DNA of 64,000 nt, from NCBI GenBank assembly GCA_963662155.1, contig OY759271.1, positions 33,219,333 through 33,283,332 on the forward strand, given 5' to 3'. The stretch's first letter is position 1. Each line of letters opens with the position of its first letter. The notes beneath the pieces were generated by a model. The model did no database searches. It saw nothing but the letters and a program-made list of their open reading frames with translations, and was not told the origin of the DNA. Shown here one piece after another: positions 39,401 to 51,500 of this stretch. Made by a program: the position numbers and the translations under genes. This DNA is from Lamellibrachia columna. Lineage: Eukaryota; Annelida; Polychaeta; Sabellida; Siboglinidae.

Positions 39401-42400
39401 AAAAATTTTCTTTGTATAACTTATTGGACTGTCAGTAATTGCTGTATAGCAATCTTTATTATTAGTTTATGTTTATTATTAGTTTTATGTCGTAAAATTG
39501 GTTTATTTTATTTCATTTCAAAAATATTAAGTAACTGAAATGAAAGGTCACGGTAGTGATACATGAAGTTCACGGTAGTGATACATGTTGCATGGATGTT
39601 ATTTTTAACCAACCAATAAATAGTTAAATACTAATAAATTCAATGTCGCAATGTCCCATGAAAAGCTGAAATAGTCGGGGAAGACCACTTTCTTCAAATT
39701 CCCATTGCATACAATTTTTGATAGAAAATATACTACAGCAATAAAGATTAAAACATTAAAGATCCCTCCTCAGTTTGATTTTTTGCTTGTCTCATTTCAA
39801 GTTAATTTAGCAAAAATTCAGACCTATCTCGTATCCACTATGGCAGGCTAGTTTACTTGTGCAACTTTTGTATGTAGTTTTTGTGAAATCATCACACAAA
39901 CTATTAAATTATTTAATGCTTGATCTAGCATTTATTGAAGTGAAAATGGAATCGCTGAAAATTCACATCCATGATCAGCCCATGGAAGTCACGAATCCAT
40001 GACCCTATAAAGTGTCTACCATTTTGGATATCCATTATTTTGAGCCTTACCAGATCTAACGATTAAAATCAATTCTTTTGAAGATTTGGAAAAAATGCAC
40101 TTTTTATTAAACTGACTACGGATATTACGTAACCTGTTTACACACAACATATTAGGACATTAATGAACCGGATTCGCGATAGGCTAAATCAGTTGAGGAT
40201 GGCGTTTTAAGTATAACATTGTTAATTTAGATGTACTTTGAGATCAAAAAAGTTCCGAGAATTGGGGCATTTTCATTATACGAAACCCTGACTAGCTCTA
40301 TATAAGTTACCCGATGAAAATCGTTGAACTATCTCTTTAAGACTTCCCTCGTAGTATTGCTAATATACAGCAGCAATAACAGCCAAAATAATGCAAATGT
40401 GCTGCTTATTCTGACATGATATGGTTAATACTGCAATACTGTACAGACAGCTACTGAAATAGCAACACACACACATCTTTATCAGTACTGAGCAATATTA
40501 CTTAATTAATTAGGTTTTTCAGAGAACATGGTGGCACTGTATTGGGCAGTTGACAGGAATGGTAAAGTAATGATTTCTTATGGTGCAAGTTTATGCTTTG
40601 TGTAGACAGCTCATATTTCAGATGCATTCACTCAAGTAGTATAGTGGACACAAAAGAAGCCACAGACAGAAGATCTATACATCGTTGTAATCACAGGAGT
40701 CACCCAGATAGTCGACGTGGTTGACATGACATAGTGGATTTACTGCTAATGAAAATCAGTAACTTATACAGTAGAAACTCATGATTAAGGTCACCCTCAG
40801 GACTGGACTACAGTGACCTGAATAGCAAGGTTACCAGTCACCTTTGAAGGTTATTAAAGGTTACCAGTATACTTTTCTGTTATAGAAATAATTTGGGACA
40901 GTCCCATAAGGGTGTGGTGGCTGTATAACTGAGGTGACCACAACGTGAGGATCAACTGTACAATATTATATCATATGATGCTATACATTATGTCAGTTAA
41001 TTTATAATAGGCTTATGTACACGTGAATCGTTATCTTGTTACTCCCTATTCAGCTACATGCATGAATGATAATATTATGGCATCTAAGTTTATGCCTTCA
41101 TATGTATTACAAATATTGTTTTCATGGCTGTGTTTGTTACATGTTACTAGTTTTATGTAGCTAACTTTTCAGCAATTTATTCATCTGACAGCCAAAAAAA
41201 CTTGTTTGATACATTTGTGACTTCTATTTTAAGGCAATTGCTTAGTGATTCTTCCCACTGAGTATACATGGCATGATGCACGTAGGCTGACATCATTAAT
41301 ATATGTGTATGCACTAATACTATAAATACTAATACTTTGATTAAAAATATTGTATATTATTAGGTTGTTGCTTGTCAAAATCTGTTAACAGAACCATCAA
41401 TGTTCACCCATATATGTATGTATATCACCCATATATGAATATAATATAATTATATGTATATGTATATATATTATATACATATATGGGTGATATGCATACA
41501 TATATAGGTGAACATTATATAATATATATGTATATATATATATGTATATATGTACGTACGTATGTATATACGTACGTACGTACGTACGTACGTACATAAT
41601 ATTATTAATATTATATATGTAATATATTATTTGTTGCATACCATGAAGCATGTGTACGTGGCATTCCGTCTCAGATCAACCAAGGAATGTTGCACTCATA
41701 TTTTTTAATTCAACACAAATTTTACCAATTAATCCGCAAGTCAATATAACCACACATGTCAGACCACAGGGCTGTCGCCTAGATATAACCACACATGTCA
41801 GACCACAGGGCTGTCGCCTAGATATAACCACATATGTCAGACCACAGGGCTGTCGCCTGGATATAACCACATATGTCAGACCACAGGGCTGTCGCCTAGA
41901 TATAACCACACATGTCAGACCACAGGGCTGTCGCCTAGATATAACCACATATGTCAGACCACAGGGCTGTCGCCTGGATAGTTTCTCAGTTATGACCATT
42001 TCAAATTTGGTGGATTCTGTCATTGTTGCCATTTTTCGGAAATCATGAAGATTTTTTGTTCTACTTAAATACATAAGGCCTGTCCACTCTTTGATGTTGT
42101 CCTCCCACCTCTTCCTCTGTCTTCCTCGTCTTCTTGCTCCCCTAACGGTGCCTTGCAAACTCAAAAACTATCCTTTATATGTAGTAACAGACATACTGTA
42201 GTTCCACATCTGTATATTAGTTCTACCACAATCTGCCATTGAATTGTGCGAAATTTTGGGTGCTGAAAGTCGTAAAATATATAAAACGTTAAAGTTTAAG
42301 ATTGAATTATACTGAAAATATAGTAAGTAGATACCAAACAACCAACGCAAGTCCAATATAGTAGAGAATTGAAATAGGCCAAATGATGACGTTTATTACA

Positions 42401-44395
42401 AAGTGCACTGCTTGTTTCACAGCCACTTTGGGAAGAACATTAACAGGAAAGTGAACTCTTCAAAGCAAACCATGCAGGAACTGAACACGTACAGCCCTAT
42501 CTGACAAGTTTTTCAGAGGCCACATTCCTACAAACATAACGATAACATATATCATATATACATCAAGAAGTCGTCATGAACATATGTAAAAAATACAGAC
42601 ATTCCACCACCAATATAGACATTTTATTACAAACAGTTGGGGCCATTTTGACAACTAACTGTATAAACATAAGTCAAGAATGGAGATGGAGAAATAGGAA
42701 GCCTGTCTGCACAGAAAACCCCATGAACACTAACTACTTAGGGGACAAACCTCCATGTTCTAATATAATGTCAAAAGTTGGGAAAGCAGTTTCAACATCT
42801 TCCTATTGATCCAATGGTGTACAATCACATTTTAAGCTAAATATTCAAAGCAGGGAAGAAAGCTGGGGAGGAGAGCAGATTTCGAGAGCAAATTCCACAC
42901 AACTTCACTATGCAAAAACTGTAATCAGGAGTGAAAGGTTTAAACTGTTAGCTCCTTCCCCCTCTCATTCTAGAATTTTGCATTCACAATCTGTACCAAT
43001 ATATCTACATTTTCAATAAATTTAAGATACATGGCTTGAAAACTTCTCCAGTTAGAGGCACATAAAAACATGTAAAAATAATGTTTACAATTTGGGGCGC
43101 TTACCCCTTGATCACATTATACTAGGGCATTCCAGAGACAATTTGCTTTAAGTACTTTGTTCTTTTGCACAAGTGCTCAAGTATAGCCACTTAGTCATTG
43201 GTTAAAATGTAAGTAAATTCTGAGACATCAACTTTTTGACCATTGATTGATTTCACATGGAATGACCCAGGTACATAATCCAAACATGATGCATTACACA
43301 AGCATTGTACCTGCCTTTCATATAAAACATAAATTGGAATTTTATTTCCATGGCCACATAGCATTTTTGGCTGCTAAATATGCAACTTCAATGGCAGATT
43401 TTGGGAGAATTAATATACATATGTAGAACTACAGTATGTAGATTACTATCTATTCATATTGTAAAATAAGCAGGCCAAATCTCAGAGTTCTAGCACAAAT
43501 AATTTTTGCTTTAGTGGTATTTTAGTAGTTTAGTTTAGTAGAACAAGAAATATCTTCATGATTTCCAAAAAGTGGCAAAAACAACAGATTCTGTCAAATT
43601 TGAAATGGTCATAACTCAGAAACTATTCGAGCTACAGCCCTATGGTTTGACATGTGTGATTATATTGACTTGTGGATTAAGCGACAAAATTTTGGTTGAA
43701 TTCAAAAATATGAGTGCAACAAGGGTTTCTTATTTTGGTTGATTTGAGACGTGTATTTAGTTCTTGTTGTCTAGAAGTTATTTAGTTCTAATAGTATCAT
43801 TGTTTGCTTTTTATTATTTAAAGTGAAACAGAAGTCATGGTTTTCAGCCTATGCACATGTAAGAGTTACTAAAACTAACCATTTGTAACTACAATTAAGA
43901 ATATCATGCCAGTGGTTTACTTGGAAAACCTTGTTGAACACAGATCTTAATTTCATGTTAGATAACACTACATCACGAGTGCAGCATTCTGGCAATATTC
44001 GCTCACCAAATAAAAATATATTTGTATATACCTATTCCTATTCTTGCCAATAGGATATGGCCATGCTATTTGCATCCAAACTCAACTTATGTAACATATC
44101 TTGGCCTCTGTTTTCTAAATTGGTTTTCTTTCTGGCAAAAGTACACGTTTGTTTGAGACTTTTCACTGGTTCTGTGTATGCCAGTCTCCCTTAATACGTC
44201 ATTTTAGTCTAGGTTACCCCAATTTAATAGAACTGCACATGTGCTTATTGGTCGCACTGTGACCCCCACATTGTATGTATTTCTTGTGTTGATTCAGGTA
44301 AACCAATCATGAAGCGCGCCCAACCCCACTGGCAGCCCCCTGAGGGCAAGTTTGACTCAGGCCTCAAACTGTACAACAGTCTTACTAGGCAGAAG
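36444..44395 (+). CDS. CARS1: cysteinyl-tRNA synthetase, cytosolic (5' part, two exons)
   Basis: CARS1 charges tRNA-Cys with cysteine in the cytosol. Exon 1 (36444-36462) gives MSSEIQ plus one base; exon 2 (44298-44395) completes a Gly codon and reads KPIMKRAQPHWQPPEGKFDS then GLKLYNSLTRQK, which lines up with the segment just before the catalytic core of animal CARS1 (LYNSLTRNK in human). Phases fit. The HIGH-type core and all later exons were not found up to 64000, so intron 2 exceeds 19 kb or the gene is truncated or misassembled here. There is no N-terminal GST-like extension, as in shorter isoforms. Confidence 0.82.
40767..40960. mobile_element. Tc1/mariner-like MITE (190 bp)
   Basis: Element 40769-40958 runs from CAGTAGAAACTCATGATTAA then GGTCACC to GGTGACCACAACGTGAGGAT then CAACTG, imperfect inverted ends, flanked by TA on both sides. 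No coding capacity. Confidence 0.8.
41397..41610. repeat. TA-rich hairpin and (TACG)n simple repeat
   Basis: GTTCACCCATATATGTATGT at 41401 is mirrored by the sequence ending GGTGAAC near 41512, arms about 36 bp. It is followed by (TA)n and a run of TACG units to 41605. Confidence 0.85.
41743..41978. repeat. 39-bp minisatellite, six copies
   Basis: Units of ATATAACCACACATGTCAGA then CCACAGGGCTGTCGCCTAG repeat six times. The seed sequence exists once, unrepeated and inverted, at about 43625-43665, so the array grew inside the transposon arm. Confidence 0.92.
42080..42165 (-). pseudogene. extreme 3' coding end of another non-LTR retrotransposon
   Basis: The minus strand reads LQGTVRGARRRGRQRKRWED then NIKEWTGL, a signature found at the C-terminus of many RTE/craniate-type endonuclease-reverse transcriptases. 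Only this piece is present. Confidence 0.7.
44298..44395 (+). CDS. CARS1: CARS1 exon 2
   Basis: Acceptor TTGATTCAG, donor GTATGT. Encodes KPIMKRAQPHWQPPEGKFDS and GLKLYNSLTRQK, ending on a codon boundary. The W-x-PP and LYNSLTR motifs identify it. Confidence 0.88.
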
Positions 44396-45353
44396 GTATG
44401 TGTTATGTTGTTTCACATGGGCTAGCCAATCGGTGAATCTCCCACAATGTTTTCCATACTTTGGTGATGCTGATTGTGTATTTCTTGGATGTCTGTGTTA
44501 AAGTTTATTTATTATAGAAAAGCACCAGACATAGATAGCCTGGGTACCAGACAGTCAGAATTTAAAGCACCAGAAGTGTTTGCTATGCTACTGTTGTGGA
44601 GGTGTCCAGTAGTTTGATGCTAGCCTCTTGACCAGTAGCCCAATAAAGAGTGTCAGCTGCGAGATATTTCTTGTGTTTGATGTTTTGTGCGCTGGTATAG
44701 CAGATGTATTTATCTTTGTTGTCTGAGACTTCAACACTGTGTTAATAACAGTATCACTTGATGCCCTCTACTACTGTATCAGGCAAATGAAGTTGCATGT
44801 AGTTTCCATTACCCCTACAGGTGGCAGCACTATTTGGATGTTCCTGTTGGATTTGGTCACTGACTGTGTTGTCAGTTTGCAGGGCACATGTAGCTCAATT
44901 CTCCAAAATATTCAGAACCAAATGTAACAATAGCATAATTTTATTAAATACGTGCAGGCAAAAGTCTACAGGAAGAAACGGTGCCAATCATTGTTACATT
45001 ATCATATAAAACTTGTTAATGTCAAGTTGTTGATTCATACCGTACCTAACATCATGGTGGTGCCTACTGGTCTCGCATACTAGGACATACTATGGCAAAC
45101 TTATAGCAATAGAAACAGAAATATCATACCATTTATGTTAACATGTTAAAGAGACACATTCATTTGATTCATAACTATACATTTAGTAACAATTCATTAA
45201 TTACATTGTGTATAATCTAGTTAGTTATGTACAACATATTATTATTCGCATACATTCCATGAAGTGCATTTATTAGCTTATGACTTATTTCTCTTCATAT
45301 GATAACATTTCTATGCATTTCTATGTACAGTTTGTTCATACGTAGATGTATTC
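44396..45353 (+). other. intron sequence, nothing recognised
   Basis: Intronic DNA after CARS1 exon 2; no exon, transposon end or repeat could be supported. Confidence 0.5.
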
Positions 45354-46292
45354 ATGGCAGCATGTGTGCACACACACCCACATATGTGTGCACACCCACC
45401 CACATATACACACCCACCCACATATACACACGCACCCACATATACACACCCACCCACATATACACACCCACCCACCCACATATACACACCCACCCACATA
45501 TGCACACCCACCCACATATACACACGCACCCACATATGTGTGCACACCCACCCACATATGTGTGCACACCCACCCACATATACACACCCACCCACATATG
45601 CACACCCACCCACATATGCACACGCACCCACATATACACACGCACCCACATATGCACACGCACCCACATATACACACCCACCCACATATGCACACCCACC
45701 CACATATACACACCCACCCACATATACACACCCACCCACATATACACACCCACCCACATATACACACCCACCCACATATGCACACCCACCCACATATGCA
45801 CACGCACCCACATATACACACGCACCCACATATGCACACGCACCCACATATACACACCCACCCACATATGCACACCCACCCACATATGCACACCCACCCA
45901 CATATACACACGCACCCACATATGCACACACACCCACATATGCACACCCACCCACATGCACACCCACCCACATATGCACACGCACCCACATATGCACACG
46001 CACCCACATATGCACACCCACCCACATATGCACGCGCACCCACATATGCACACGCACCCACATATACACACACACCCACATATACACACACACCCACATA
46101 TGCACACACACCCACATATGCACACATACCCACATATGCACACACACCCACATGCAAGTGCACCCACATATGCATGTGCATCCACATATACACATGTATC
46201 CACATATGCACGCGCACCTACATATGCACGCACACCCACATATGCACGCACACCCACATATGCACATGCACCCACATATGCACACGCACACA
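45354..46292. repeat. 0.94-kb satellite of ACCCACATATACACAC-type units
   Basis: About 55-60 units of 14-18 bp built from CACCCACCCACATATACACA and variants (TATGCACAC, TATGTGTGC). Nearly all six frames stay open through it because stops are absent from the unit; this is simple sequence, not protein. It lies between CARS1 exon 2 and the DCST1-like gene. Confidence 0.95.
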
Positions 46293-46734
46293 GTAGTTTT
46301 GGAACATTACCACAGTAAAATGTAGTCATTGTGTTAACATTGAATTTTAGTCATTGTAATTATAAATGGCTTGTTAGAATATGCCTATATAGTTAGCAGT
46401 TTGTCTAACACTGACACGAATCTCTTGACGCCCTCTGACAACTATTGCAGTTTACCATATAAGCTAGGTAGACTTTGTTCTGGTAGGCGCTGTCAATTCA
46501 ATAGTTTCTTGCTACTACTATATTGTAGCCGCGTCTTGCAAGAGTGTCTGTTTCATTGCAAACAACATCGTGAAATTCCTTTAAAAATCAAGGACTACCA
46601 GTAGTTTTTCAGTGTTTATGCCACACAGATACGTTTCAGTTAAATAATTGCTATCTGTGTATTTAAGACAAGTATCACTATATCGGCAGAATTTCTGAGA
46701 GGTTTGAACCCATTGTCGACATCCTTAGTACTAG

Positions 46735-46995
46735 TTTAATTCTACAAGTATATCCAACCTAAATTCTAACATCATGACCACGGAAATGTATTTTAATGAA
46801 CCACTTTTTTATAGATTCAGTGTTATCTGTGTAATTTGAAAGTTTCAGCTCAAATACCATGGTTGCGTTACATGCTGAATGAGTTTGTCAGTTTTCATGT
46901 AAACAGATAACAACCAAATACTCAGTTTTAAAAATATTGTTCATTAAAACACATTTGTTTAGTCAAGATATTAAAATAGATATAGTTTATACTGT
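46735..46995. mobile_element. MITE family A, copy 3
   Basis: Left arm around TAACATCATGACCACGGAAA then TGTATTTTAATGAACCAC; right arm ATTAAAACACATTTG ... AGATATAGTTTATACTG in inversion. About 80 bp downstream of the DCST1-like tail repeats. Confidence 0.75.
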
Positions 46996-47080
46996 AACAT
47001 GATTTTATAATAAAACAGTCAGGCTTGGTACATTTAACCAGCGGAAGTTACCTATGGAAGACAACCTGTTGAGTTCAAAT

Positions 47081-47312
47081 AGATTCCATTAGAGCCCTGG
47101 TATATGGGTATCTCCTCACTGTTCAACTCTTCATAGATAGATTCCATTAGAGCCCTAGTATATGGGTATCTCCTCACTGTTCAACTCTTCATAGATAGAT
47201 TCCATTAGGGCCCTGGTATATGGGTATCTCCTCGCTGTTCAACTCTTCATAAATAGATTCCATTAGAGCCCCAGTACACAGGTGTGTCCTCACTGTCCAC
47301 CTCTTCATAGTC
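47081..47312 (-). repeat. 58-bp tandem repeat, four copies, spanning the DCST1-like stop codon
   Basis: AGATTCCATTAGAGCCC begins copies at 47081, 47139, 47197 and 47255. The last one is coding and holds the C-terminus and stop at 47247-47249. On the minus strand each downstream copy would code EELNSEEIPIYQGPNGIYL then a stop in a shifted frame, because 58 is not a multiple of three. Confidence 0.93.
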
Positions 47313-48564
47313 TTCATTCCTGGCTGGACGACAGAGTGGACATTGTTGACCAAGATCGAGGAAGCACTCAGAGCAGTAGATGCCACGACATTGTTCTGTG
47401 TCGCAATCTCTGAAACTGTGGTCCTCCAGCACCCCACAGACCAGGCACCGCACTGTCGGGTACAAGAAGACGCGGCACGGTGCGCACCACCTTTGATGAC
47501 ACAGACTCACGGTGCGCTGTCTCAGCTTGCGCCGGTGGTTCTGTCGGACGCGCCGCTGCAACGTGTGGAGCAAGCATGCTCGCTGCCGCATCAGTCGGTT
47601 GTACAGGTAGATGACACGAGCTTTCTCGCTTTCTCCGTAGAAGTGGCTGGTGATTCTGTTGCGTAATCGCAGCACGTATGCCTTTGTGAGTGTCAGAGTG
47701 AACAGCGCAAGGTAGACGGCAGACAGTAGGAGCAGATACATCAAGGATGGGCGGTGAGGTCGTGGCAGACACGTGTAGGGGTCGATGGTGTAGCCGAACA
47801 ATGTCTCTGGGTCGAATCCATTGAGGAACACTTCGAGTAGTTCAGCGATGATCCCCTCTCCCGCAATTACCTCCTCAAGACTTGTGCGTCCTGTCACGTC
47901 CACTCCTGGGTTGCCATACGTGTTGATCAGACCCAGCACCCAGTAGAAGATGTAGTCGAACACGTAGCATGTTGCCGTCAGCAGGAAGTGCAGCATAATG
48001 ATGCACATCCCTATGCGCCCCAGTCCCCTCTCCGGCTGGTTCCTCTCAGAGCTGCTTGTGTCAATCAGGTAGTTGCGCTCGTATTTCTTCAATGGCAGCA
48101 GGCTTTCACCTGTGGCATTGGCACGCTTCTGGTCAAGGTCTCGGAACCGTTTCGTCACATATATGTTGTCATAGTTGTCAAGCGATACATACTGCTTGAT
48201 GTATGTGTACGCCACATATACCAGAATCAACACAGCAATGGGACATATCTTCTTCAAAACGCTGATGACAAATTCAAAATGCTCTGTGCGTCTGTCAAAG
48301 GCATGCTGGATTTTGATCTTTACAAGGTAGATAGACTTGGACGTGTTCACTTTGGTGTCGTAAAATGGCTGTGTGCTTGCACTGAATTTCAGTGTTAGTT
48401 GTAGTTTGAGCATTGCCTCCTTGGTGGCGTTAATTGCTCCATGGATTGCCTCGCCTGCCCACTGCGATGGTTGACACAGAGAGTTGGTGTCATTAAGACG
48501 TTGACACACAGCCACTGTGTCCAGAGGTTCACAGATGTCTTTGTCATTCCTTGTCATGTCCACA
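47247..48564 (-). CDS. DCST1: DCST1-like exon 3: ectodomain end, DC-STAMP core, RING-like finger
   Basis: Acceptor GTGTTGTAG on the minus strand; the first base completes an Asp codon. Membrane spans are visible at ICPIAVLILVYVAYTYIK, IIMLHFLLTATCYVFDYIFY and LMYLLLLSAVYLALFTLTLT. A basic region (QRRVRQNHRRKLRQR) precedes the Cys-rich C-terminus with four C-x2-C pairs. It ends VYWGSNGIYL and TGA. The finger has Cys where many RINGs have His, as in DCST1. Confidence 0.93.
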
Positions 48565-51500
48565 CTACAACACACAATCGTTATCTATTATGGAATTTAA
48601 TAGTATTGTCTCATTCACACTACAACACACAATCATATATGTACTAGAACTTCATGCTGTAGTCTCATTCACACTACAACACACAATCATGTCTGTAATG
48701 GAACTTTATATTATTGTCTCATTCACACTACAACACATAATCATATATGTACTGGAACTTCATGTTGTAGTCTCATTCACACTACAACACACAATCATGT
48801 CTGCTGAGTAATAGAACTCCACAAAAATGATTATTATTGTCTTGTTCAAGATCATGACAAGATGTATTCAAACACATAACATGTTGCTGTCAGCAGGAAG
48901 TGCAGCGTGAGGGTGCCAATCATTTTAATATATAAAGTTCAATGTTCCCACATTCCCACTTACAGAGATTAAACAAGACTACCAACTGTTAACTTTCCTA
49001 GCAAACCATCAACATTCCACTCTCATTCCACCTTCGAGTGAATGTTGAGTATTTCCTGGCTCAGTCAAATCAGATTGGCTCAAATGTTTATGATGATTTG
49101 ACGCGTTGCATTTTTCTCGATGCATCTCTATTAAGTCTGCACAGTAAATGTATTCCTTTATCTTCCACATTGTCAAGTTTTGTAATATATGCACCCTATG
49201 CTGGTAATTCATTGAAGTACAAGCAGAATATAAATAACATAAAACACAAACAACTACCTAATGAGTTGTTTTTAGGTGTAGCACAGGTGTTTGGTATTCA
49301 TTAATTATTCCAAAACAATTGTAGCTTAATCAGAACCATACACTTTCAGTGCAGTTGATACATTGTCTGTAGGGGGTCACCCCCTACTAATAGCCCCCAT
49401 TAAGTAGCAGTCTTTCATAAACCCTGAATGAAGCCAAAGTGGGTGATTATACTCATCCACTTGAGTCCAGCTGGTCAGTTCCTTGTGTAGCACCAGCAAG
49501 AGCATAAATGACCACTCAGTGTTGGTCAGATTCACTCTAACTACTATGCCTACTTGAGCAGTTGTCCAGTTACTCTTAACTGACCAACCGATTCTGTGAT
49601 TTCATTCATTATTGCGTCCCATTCTGAAGGTTGCTTAATGCGTGCCATTGTGGATGGCTGCAAAATATTGACTTGTCAGTGAAATTTTGGAATTATTGAT
49701 TTAGTAGAACTTTATGAATAATATGTGTTACTATTGTTTAATGTGTATGTTGGGTCTGTTGTTTGGTATATTTAATTTAGTTTATATTTTGTATTTATTT
49801 TATGTTTAATTTATTTTAACGGAAAACATGGCCATTTAAGGTATCACATTTTCTACAATTGCTACACATTATAGATAAGGGATTGGATGCACCATTTTAA
49901 ATTCTTATATGACATGTTATATATTCTCTACACATGTATGTAAATTTTGGGATTCCGAAATGCATTTGTAGTTTGGGGCCAGAAATGTATTAGTAGTTAA
50001 GCATTCAAAATGGATTAATTATTAAAACATAACTAGTTTTGTGATGTTTAATAAGGAATGCTTTACTTAGCTAACTCATTTTGGTTCCAAGTTATTTACT
50101 GATGAATAATGCAGTAATATCTTAGTATCAAATGCATTAGAATAGTAATCAGGAAACAATTCTTTCATATTTAGCAAATTAACATAACTTTCCACACTTA
50201 AACTATTATTCTTTGCGTCAGGCGCATTTATATTATGAAGTTAATTTGAATAAACACGGATTTCTGTCCAGATGGGTTTGTTACCAGAGAGACATGTGTG
50301 TTTACAAAGTCTAGATGTGGATGATAGGAAGCCAGACCTTGTTAGATTCACATATGCAGGAGGTGGGTGGAGGTGTAGCGGACAGGCACATCAACACTGG
50401 CAGACTTTCTCAATTAAGTGCAATCCCCTAGAAATAGTTTGCAGGCTGGACGAAGTAATTGGATGCATTGCCCCCAGTCTGCTAGAGATTGCCAGCACTT
50501 TGCAACAGCTGTGCTCACAGGTGTGAGTGCGTGCTAGATTAAAGGTAGACTGCCAAGCTGATGGGGTACTAGCATTATTTATTGAAGTTTCTCTGCACTT
50601 GAATTTTGCATCACGTGCATATGAAAGAGATATGATGAGTTCTAGTTTTGTCCTGATTTGTTTGCAATGGTAACGTATTGCTAGGAAGTCAACTTGGTGT
50701 GAAGTTGTAACGGAAATAAAGTGCTGTGTAATTTTAACAAGTTTTTTGTCAAGATTTAGAGATTTTAAATCTGTTGGGTCTGTTACCAAAATATGTAGAC
50801 CTGTATGGTTTGAATAATTTGTCATAGTTTTGATACATTTATAGATGTTATACATTACAATTTAGTATAATTAAACATTTTATTGCAACAATGTCGGCTT
50901 GAGTAAGTTGAGTTTTCTCAGCTAGGATTTCACACAATAAAACACTTGAAAACATCACCCATAAAACAGCTTTACATTCATTTACATAAAATAATTTGAA
51001 AAACTGTATCTGTTTCAAAATTAACGTCTCCAAATATTTTAACCGTTTCACTTATGGTTGTACACTGTAAGCAGAACTAAAAATCCACATGTTTGTGATT
51101 AGCAACAACAGTATGGAACATAATCTGAATGTAATAAACAATCCACATAACACGTACGACACCTATCAGCTAAGAATAAAACTATGATTGTAGGACATGT
51201 TTGTGACGTCATTGCAGTACGCTTGTGACGTCAATGCAACATATGTTTGTGGCATCATTGCGATATGGTTGTGACATCACAGCAATGCATGAAACCAGTA
51301 GATTTTGAAATTGATCATACAAATATTTTATATATTTTAATTAGAATTTCCAAAAGCGGTTGTTTTACTTAGTTAAGTATGTATACAGTCAGTTTTATCA
51401 TCTGCTGTCATACAGTAGATATTATTTATGACACACACGTATGACACCTGTTGGCTAAAAATTAAACCACGAATGTGGGACGCCAAAAATATAATGCGTC

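Larger units (their letters stand above)
41655..43760. repeat. large inverted repeat region (palindromic transposon copies)
   Basis: The left arm (41660-42300) and right arm (43340-43755) are diverged reverse complements: TTCCGTCTCAGATCAACC against the inverse of GGTTGATTTGAGACG, GTTGCACTCATATTTTT, and the pair around AATGGCAGATT and GAACTACAGTATGT. The middle carries another GGGTCATTCC-type end at 43245-43270. Probably two insertions of one family in opposite orientation or one long-TIR element. Confidence 0.75.
36463..44297 (+). other. CARS1 intron 1, repeat-filled
   Basis: 7.8 kb without another exon required by phase. It holds AT microsatellites (37200-37248, 37662-37681), the Tc1/mariner-like MITE at 40767, a TA-rich hairpin and TACG repeat (41397-41610), and the palindromic repeat region 41655-43760. 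38340-40760 shows nothing recognisable. Confidence 0.6.

Noticed and set aside
41650..42164. Opposing frames of 132 and 162 codons
   Set aside because: Both are made by the 39-bp minisatellite (13-codon unit) inside a transposon arm; the minus frame only starts with a LINE tail.
45299..46329. Overlapping long reading frames (up to 339 codons) on both strands
   Set aside because: They are translations of a 14-18-bp satellite in every frame; no start context, domain or splice structure.
50272..50526. Open frame on the plus strand after TTTCTGTCCAG
   Set aside because: No similarity to CARS1 or any recognised protein; antisense to a DCST1-like intron with no phase support.
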